DNA from: an uncultured Opitutia bacterium
GTDB lineage: Bacteria; Verrucomicrobiota; Verrucomicrobiia; Opitutales; Opitutaceae
DNA: 52,843 bases
Assembly: GCA_903873805.1 (NCBI GenBank)
Contig: CAIQQB010000148.1
Location: forward strand, 1-52,843
Direction: 5' to 3'
Within the stretch, counting starts at the first letter, position 1; each line of letters opens with the position of its first letter. The position numbers and the translations under genes are program-made. This document shows, one piece after another, positions 48,343 through 52,843 of the stretch. The notes beneath the pieces were generated by a model that was not told the origin of the DNA, searched no databases, and saw only the letters and a program-made list of their open reading frames with translations.

Positions 48343-49320
48343 TCAAAACAGCCGTTCGGGATATTCGCCCTGAGTGACGAGCGCGGCGAGCGCCGCCTGC
48401 ACGCGCGGCCGGTCCTCGCGGTAGGTGACGCCAAACCAGGTGGCGGTCGTCGGCAGCACCTGCACCTCGGCCGCACCGGTCGCAATCTGCTGCGAGACCG
48501 CCTCCGGCAGGTAAAACTCGGCCTTCAGGGGATTCGGCAGAGTTTGGTTTTCCGATGAAGGCGGGGTGCCCCCACCCCGCTGCCCCGAATCGCGGGGTGA
48601 GGGCACCCCGCCTACATTAATCGCCAGAAAATCCGCAAACTGCCGTCCGAGCGCCGGAAATATTTCCGGCGTGAAGGCCCAGCAGTTCATCGACACGGTC
48701 TCGTCGCCCGTAAATTCGCCACCCAGGCCGACTGCTTCGCGCCGGATGCCCGTGCGCTCATCCACCCGCGCGAGCCGGCCGTCTGCCCACACGGTGCAGA
48801 GGCCGCGGGCCACCGCCCCGTGTTCGGAAAGCGTGTCCGCAAGCCGGTAGCCGGCCATCGCAAACAGCGCGGGGCCATTTTGGATTTTAGATTTTGGATT
48901 TTGGATTGCGGTCAGAAATCCGGCCAGCTGCACGAAGGCATCGCGGCCGAAAAAGTCGTCGGCTCCAATCACCGCAAAAGGTCCCGTGACCGCCTCGCGG
49001 GCGCACCAGACCGCATGGCCGGTGCCCCAGGGCTTTTCGCGTCCGGCCGGCAGTTGGTAGCCCACGGGCAGTGCAGCCGCCTCCTGAAACACATAGTCGA
49101 CGGCAATCCGGCCGCCATATTTCGCCCCGACCTGCGACCGAAACACATCCTCGAAATCGCGCCGGATGACGAACACCACCCGCCCGAACCCTGCGCGCAG
49201 CGCGTCAAACACCGCGTAATCGAGGATGGTTTCGCCCGACGGCCCGACGGGGTCCACCTGTTTGAGCCCGCCGTAGCGGGAGCCCAGGCCGGCGGCGAGC
49301 ACGAGGAGCGTCAGTTCCAT
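48343..49320 (-). CDS. NDP-sugar pyrophosphorylase-like nucleotidyltransferase carrying embedded repeats
   Basis: ATG at 49318-49320 gives 325 residues. The nucleotidyltransferase core is clear: LLVLAAGLGSRYGGLKQVDP, GPSGETILDYAV, FAVIGADDFFGRDAF and the YLPEAV end region. Two stretches do not fit the fold. Residues about 138-148 (QNPKSKIQNG) come from a TTTTGGATT-type repeat. Residues about 235-254 (GGVPSPRDSG, QRGGGTPPSS) come from two copies of the GTAG palindrome family. Both are in frame, so the protein may still fold. It probably activates a sugar phosphate to a nucleotide sugar. Confidence 0.85.
   Translation of the reverse strand: MELTLLVLAAGLGSRYGGLKQVDPVGPSGETILDYAVFDALRAGFGRVVFVIRRDFEDVFRSQVGAKYGGRIAVDYVFQEAAALPVGYQLPAGREKPWGTGHAVWCAREAVTGPFAVIGADDFFGRDAFVQLAGFLTAIQNPKSKIQNGPALFAMAGYRLADTLSEHGAVARGLCTVWADGRLARVDERTGIRREAVGLGGEFTGDETVSMNCWAFTPEIFPALGRQFADFLAINVGGVPSPRDSGQRGGGTPPSSENQTLPNPLKAEFYLPEAVSQQIATGAAEVQVLPTTATWFGVTYREDRPRVQAALAALVTQGEYPERLF
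48561..48580. repeat. Palindrome inside the nucleotidyltransferase gene, unit 1
   Basis: Perfect stem GCGGGGTG / CACCCCGC with loop CCCC. It is paired with unit 2 at 48592-48615, and together they form a larger inverted structure. Confidence 0.8.
48592..48615 (-). repeat. Palindrome inside the nucleotidyltransferase gene, unit 2 with GTAG leader
   Basis: On the minus strand: GTAG, stem GCGGGGTG, loop CCCT, stem CACCCCGC. The CCCT loop equals that at 12957-12976. It is read through in frame by the gene. Confidence 0.8.
48877..48907. repeat. TTTTGGATT simple repeat inside the nucleotidyltransferase gene
   Basis: ATTTTGGATTTTAGATTTT and TGGATTTTGGATT form a low-complexity run in GC-rich coding DNA. 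It encodes IQNPKSKIQN on the minus strand, a known signature of invasive intergenic repeats in some bacteria. Confidence 0.8.
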
Positions 49321-49423
49321 GCCGTCAAGATGAAGCCCGTCGCGGGCCCGCACGCAAGCGGCGGTTTACGCGGACCGCAAAGTCTGGTTGAGTGCGCCGC
49401 CCCCGCCGCCGTAGTGTGCCGTC

Positions 49424-50062
49424 GTGAATGCGCTGCTCCCCATCGCCCTCCCGCTTCTGATCATCGCCGCCGCTTTGGGACTTATGGCCTGGGTCGCTAA
49501 GTGGAGCCGGAGCAAAACCAACGAGAACTTGGGCCAGCTCGCCACCCGGCTGGGGCTCGTGCTTCAACCGGCGGTGGGCTGGACGAAGGCCGCCCGGGTG
49601 ACAGGCACGCTGCACGGCAAGCCGGTGGAAATATTCACCTATGCGACGGGCAGCGGCAAATCCCGCGTCACCTGGTCGGCGGTGAACGCGCGGCCTGCGG
49701 CCACCGGCGGGCTGACGTTCACATTGAACAAACGCGGCCTGGGCACCAAGCTGACCGAGCTGCTTGGGAAGCAAAGCATCAAGACCGGCGAGAAGGCATT
49801 TGACGACGCCTGGCACATCGCGAGCAATCAACCGGAGTTTTTCGGCGCGGCGCTGCTGCCGGAATTCTGCGCCAAGCTGGCGGCGGCGCGGCTTGTCGGT
49901 CGGCGCGGCGCGTTTGAACTCAAGGCCGGCATGGTGCAATACGCCGAAACTGGCAGCTTCCTCGACCCCAAGCGCACAGCTCGGTTCGACGCGCTGGCGG
50001 ACATCGTGTGCGACCTGGCCGACATCGCCGAGGTGGCTGCAGCCCGGGCCCACACTGCATGA
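49424..50062 (+). CDS. Membrane-anchored protein of unknown function
   Basis: A 212-residue protein from a GTG start with one N-terminal span (LLPIALPLLIIAAALGLMAWV) and a soluble domain. The middle looks like a beta-rich fold (GKPVEIFTYATGSGKSR, GLTFTLNKRG). No known family is recognised. Its stop overlaps the start of the next gene by ATGA. Confidence 0.7.
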   Translation: MNALLPIALPLLIIAAALGLMAWVAKWSRSKTNENLGQLATRLGLVLQPAVGWTKAARVTGTLHGKPVEIFTYATGSGKSRVTWSAVNARPAATGGLTFTLNKRGLGTKLTELLGKQSIKTGEKAFDDAWHIASNQPEFFGAALLPEFCAKLAAARLVGRRGAFELKAGMVQYAETGSFLDPKRTARFDALADIVCDLADIAEVAAARAHTA

Positions 50063-50493
50063 GTCCGGCCGCACACCACGCCGGACCGGTGCTGTTTTTC
50101 GACGGCGAATGCGGGTTGTGCCAGCGACTCGTGCGGTTGCTGCTGCGCCTCGACCGGCGCGGCGCGCTGCGGTTCGCCCCGCTGCAGGGACCAACTGCCC
50201 AGGCTTATCTGCGGATGCACGGGCTCCCGGCGGACGACTTCGAATCGCTCATCTTTGTGCCCGCGTGGGCGCGGCGCAATGAGCGCGCGTATCTGCAGCG
50301 CACTGACGGCGCGGCCGCGGCGTTGCGCGTCTGCGGCGGTGCCGCGCGGGGGCTGGCTTGCTTCTCGCTCCTGCCCCGATCCTGGCGGGACCGGGGCTAC
50401 CGACTCGTCGCTCGCTGGCGCCACCTGATCTTCGGCCCCTGGCGGGACCGCCCGCTGGCGCGGCCCGAATGGGCGGAACGGTTCTGGCCTTGA
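50059..50493 (+). CDS. DCC-family thiol-disulfide oxidoreductase (DUF393)
   Basis: A 144-residue protein with the family motif FFDGECGLCQRLVR near the N-terminus, holding a CxxC pair as in thioredoxin-like DCC proteins. FAPLQGPTAQ follows as usual. It is coupled to the preceding membrane-anchored protein, so the two may act together at the membrane. The partner is unknown. Confidence 0.88.
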   Translation: MSPAAHHAGPVLFFDGECGLCQRLVRLLLRLDRRGALRFAPLQGPTAQAYLRMHGLPADDFESLIFVPAWARRNERAYLQRTDGAAAALRVCGGAARGLACFSLLPRSWRDRGYRLVARWRHLIFGPWRDRPLARPEWAERFWP

Positions 50494-50533
50494 CGGCAAC
50501 CGGTGGATTCAACCGAAAAACCGCAGCAGGATG

Positions 50534-50696
50534 ACACGGAGTTCACAGAGAGCGGCAACAGAGTTCACGGAGCAAACGTCTGAAACAATCCCAAGTGGCT
50601 GCAACCATTGCTTCAGGCGGGTGACAGAAAGACCTCTTTCGCCGTTCGATGTATTTCTCTGTGCCCTCAGGTTTTACTTCCGTGGTCTCCGTGACC
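50534..50696. repeat. Dispersed ACACGGAGTTCACAGAG-type repeats
   Basis: Two plus-sense copies lie at 50534-50550 and 50558-50572, and partial copies in the opposite sense at about 50657-50668 and 50680-50696. They fill most of the 282-base gap before the TerC gene; another copy is at 13725. No riboswitch is recognised here. Confidence 0.6.
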
Positions 50697-50775
50697 AACT
50701 GCTGATTCTAAAGAGGATCAAATCCGTCTGCCGTTGACGCAAACGGTGGCCCTGCGACGATGCGGGGTGTCGCCT

Positions 50776-51525
50776 ATGTCCGCCCATCCGTTGTTTTTCG
50801 CGGCCACCACCACTTCCGAGATCACCGCCAGTTTCTCGTGGGACTATATGTGGGCCGTGCTCAGCATCGTGCTGATCGACATCGTGCTGGCGGGCGACAA
50901 CGCCGTCGTGATTGCGCTCGCGGTGCACACGCTGCCGCCGCGGCAGCGGCTGGCGGGCATCGTGGTCGGCTCGGGCGCGGCGGTGCTGCTCCGGGTCGGT
51001 TTGACCTTTGTCGCCACGCGCCTGCTCGCGGTGCCCTATCTCATGCTCGCAGGGGGCGCGCTGATCGTCTGGATCGCGTTCAAGCTGCTCCGGGACAATG
51101 AGCGGTCGGACGCCCCCGCGGGCGGGGCGAACCATCTCTGGCAGGCGGTCTGGATGATCCTCCTGGCCGACGTCACGATGTCGCTCGACAACGTGCTCGC
51201 GGTGGCCGGGGCGGCGGGCGGCAATTTCGGCCTGCTGGTGTTCGGCCTTGCGCTGAGCATCCCGCTCGTGGTGTTTGCGAGCAACCTGCTCGCGAAGCTC
51301 ATGGACCATTGGCCGGTGGTCATTGATCTGGGTGCTGCCCTGCTGGGCAAGGTGGGCGTTGGGCTGATCCTCACCGATCCGCACCTGGCGCAGTGGCTCG
51401 GCCTTGGGGTCGGCGTATTCCACGCCGTTGAATGGGGCGCGGCGCTCGCGGTGCTGGCCTACGCGCGCTGGCGTCGCGCCCGGGCGGGCCGCCGGGCGGT
51501 TGACACCGGCGGGCCCACAGTTTGA
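50776..51525 (+). CDS. TerC family membrane protein
   Basis: ATG at 50776 gives 249 residues with about seven spans. The TerC signatures are LIDIVLAGDNAVVIALAV and LADVTMSLDNVLAVAGAA, each holding the Asp-Asn pair that binds a metal. The YjbE subgroup is likely; relatives export Mn2+ or help load metal onto exported enzymes. Its stop is 16 bases before the MscS gene, so the two are probably one operon. Confidence 0.9.
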   Translation: MSAHPLFFAATTTSEITASFSWDYMWAVLSIVLIDIVLAGDNAVVIALAVHTLPPRQRLAGIVVGSGAAVLLRVGLTFVATRLLAVPYLMLAGGALIVWIAFKLLRDNERSDAPAGGANHLWQAVWMILLADVTMSLDNVLAVAGAAGGNFGLLVFGLALSIPLVVFASNLLAKLMDHWPVVIDLGAALLGKVGVGLILTDPHLAQWLGLGVGVFHAVEWGAALAVLAYARWRRARAGRRAVDTGGPTV

Positions 51526-51541
51526 AACGGACCCTGCCCGC

Positions 51542-52771
51542 ATGATGTTTCCCCGTCCCATCTTCCTGGCCGCGGCCCTGCCGCCCGCCAACCCGCCGCC
51601 GGTGGCGCAATCCCCTGCGGTGGCGGCGGTCGACAAACTTCCGACGGAAACCAGCCACGTGCTCAAGGTGTTCGTGGACTGGCTGCAGAGCTGGTTCCCC
51701 TCGGTGCCGAAGGAAAGTTATCTGATCCACTGGATTGCTTGCGCCCTCATCATCCTTGCCGCCATCCTGCTGCGCCGGTTGATCACGAACATCTGTTTCA
51801 ACCGCCTGAAAAAGCTGGCGGCGAAGACCAAGGGCACGCTGTACGACCGGCTGTTCCCGGCGCTGGAAACCCCCGTCGCCACGCTGGTGATGATCGAGGG
51901 CATTTACGCCGCCCTCACCGTCCTGCCACTGACCGCGGCGGTGGATGCGTGGCTGGCGGTCGGATCGGAGGTCGCGGTGGAGGCGGTCTGCCTGTGGGGG
52001 ATCATCAAGGCGGGCGGGGCGGTGCTCGACCATCTCGCGGAGGTCACGCACGAAAAGCAGCCGGGCGTGGCGGCGTTCATGCCGTTGATCAAGAAAACCC
52101 TTTTCGTCCTGGCCGTGCTGGTCGGCGGCCTGATCATTGCGCAGAGCATGCACTGGCCGGTGGAGTCGTTCCTCGCCGGCCTCGGCATCGGCGGCCTCGC
52201 GTTCGCCTTCGCCGCGCAGGATACGCTCGCCAACCTTTTCGGCTCGTTCGTGGTCGTGATGGACCACCCGTTCCGCGTCGGGGAATTTGTGCGGATTGGT
52301 TCCGCCGAGGGCCGCGTCGAGGACATCGGCTTGCGCTCGACGAAGATCCGGACGTCGGCGCGCACCCTGATCATCATCCCCAACAAGTCGGTCGCGAGCG
52401 AGTTCATCACCAACTACACCCGCATGGGCCAGCGCCGGGTGGACCAGACGATCGGGCTGACCTACGACGCCACGCCGGAGCAGCTGCAGGGCATCCTCGA
52501 GGATATCCGCGTGATCCTGCGCAAAGATCCCGGCGTGCATCCGCAGACGATCCTGGCGAATTTTACGACGTTCAATGAATCGTCACTCGATCTGCAGCTC
52601 GTGTATTTCACGTCGGATCCGGAGTGGCCGGAGCATTTTGCGGTGCGCGAGCGGGTGAATCTGGCGATCATGCGGGCAGTGGCGGCGCGCGGGATGTCGT
52701 TCGCGTTTCCGACGTCGGTGATGCACCTCGACGGCCCCGTGGCCAAGCAGCTCGCCGAGCGGAAAAGCTGA
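51542..52771 (+). CDS. MscS-type mechanosensitive channel
   Basis: A 409-residue protein. An N-terminal extension with signal-like residues and four or five spans precedes the pore helix and MscS domain (LAGLGIGGLAFAFAAQDTLANL, given as GLGIGGLAFAFAAQ and DTLANLFGSF) and the beta domain (HPFRVGEFVRI, RSTKIRT, IIIPNKSVAS). It releases solutes on hypo-osmotic shock. It follows the TerC gene by 16 bases. Confidence 0.92.
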   Translation: MMFPRPIFLAAALPPANPPPVAQSPAVAAVDKLPTETSHVLKVFVDWLQSWFPSVPKESYLIHWIACALIILAAILLRRLITNICFNRLKKLAAKTKGTLYDRLFPALETPVATLVMIEGIYAALTVLPLTAAVDAWLAVGSEVAVEAVCLWGIIKAGGAVLDHLAEVTHEKQPGVAAFMPLIKKTLFVLAVLVGGLIIAQSMHWPVESFLAGLGIGGLAFAFAAQDTLANLFGSFVVVMDHPFRVGEFVRIGSAEGRVEDIGLRSTKIRTSARTLIIIPNKSVASEFITNYTRMGQRRVDQTIGLTYDATPEQLQGILEDIRVILRKDPGVHPQTILANFTTFNESSLDLQLVYFTSDPEWPEHFAVRERVNLAIMRAVAARGMSFAFPTSVMHLDGPVAKQLAERKS

Positions 52772-52790
52772 GCGCGGTCAGCAGTTAACT

Positions 52791-52813
52791 GTAGCCGGGG
52801 TCGCTGACCCCGG
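52791..52813 (+). repeat. GTAG-type palindromic repeat at the right edge
   Basis: GTAG, stem CCGGGGTC, loop GCT, stem GACCCCGG. An 11-bp inverted repeat (CCCGGGGATTG at 52809-52819 with CAATCCCCGGG at 52833-52843) overlaps it and runs to the edge. Confidence 0.75.
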
Positions 52814-52843
52814 GGATTGGGATTTCGATTTTCAATCCCCGGG

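Noticed and set aside
50494..50775. Possible manganese riboswitch (yybP-ykoY) before the TerC gene
   Set aside because: The conserved loops of that riboswitch are not seen; the stretch is filled by dispersed repeats.

Overview
The window is GC-rich DNA that looks like a chromosomal segment of a Verrucomicrobiota bacterium, most likely family Opitutaceae. This is an inference from gene content: an autotransporter-type beta-strand-repeat surface protein, an OFA-type transporter, a fused pectin esterase, translationally coupled gene clusters, and many short palindromic intergenic repeats. No rRNA, tRNA or CRISPR array was recognised, and no gap between genes exceeds 300 bases.

Layout. 1-5222 (minus strand): a surface beta-strand-repeat protein that runs off the left edge, a membrane-anchored helical-repeat protein and an MFS transporter. 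5388-12440 (plus): an S46 peptidase and a very long pyruvate:ferredoxin oxidoreductase. 12469-15407 (minus): a pantothenate/CoA cluster of panD, coaB, coaC and panB, with coaB and coaC as separate genes. 15544-17861 (plus): a secreted multicopper oxidase and a Gfo/Idh/MocA oxidoreductase. 17898-19820 (minus): a 5'-truncated pectin methylesterase/acetyl-esterase fusion abutting an integrated element. 19821-26265: the element, with tyrosine recombinase, AlpA-like HTH protein, two unrecognised cargo proteins, CHC2/toprim primase and RepA-like ATPase, plus two iteron-like arrays and a terminator hairpin in the cargo leader.

26482-30366 holds a YdeI/DUF1801 protein, 6-phosphogluconate dehydrogenase, a small membrane protein and a kinase-like orphan. 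30385-42660 (minus) is a complex I operon, nuoABCD-IHJKL-M-M-N: it has two nuoM genes and no nuoEFG. 42763-47078 is molybdopterin synthesis (moaE, moaD, moaC, moeA on minus; moaA on plus). 47264-52771 holds a PIG-L deacetylase, a nucleotidyltransferase with repeat sequences embedded in its reading frame, a membrane-anchored orphan, a DCC thiol-disulfide protein, a TerC-family protein and an MscS channel.

How it fits together. Pyruvate:ferredoxin oxidoreductase makes reduced ferredoxin, and a complex I without its NADH-input module would be a natural ferredoxin-linked proton pump; that link is inferred. The second NuoM lacks the conserved TM7 lysine. A family of GTAG-plus-8-bp-stem palindromes is scattered through the window, two copies lie between coaC and coaB, and one double copy sits inside a coding sequence. 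The least explained part is the integrated element and its overlapping gene pair at 22180-24568.
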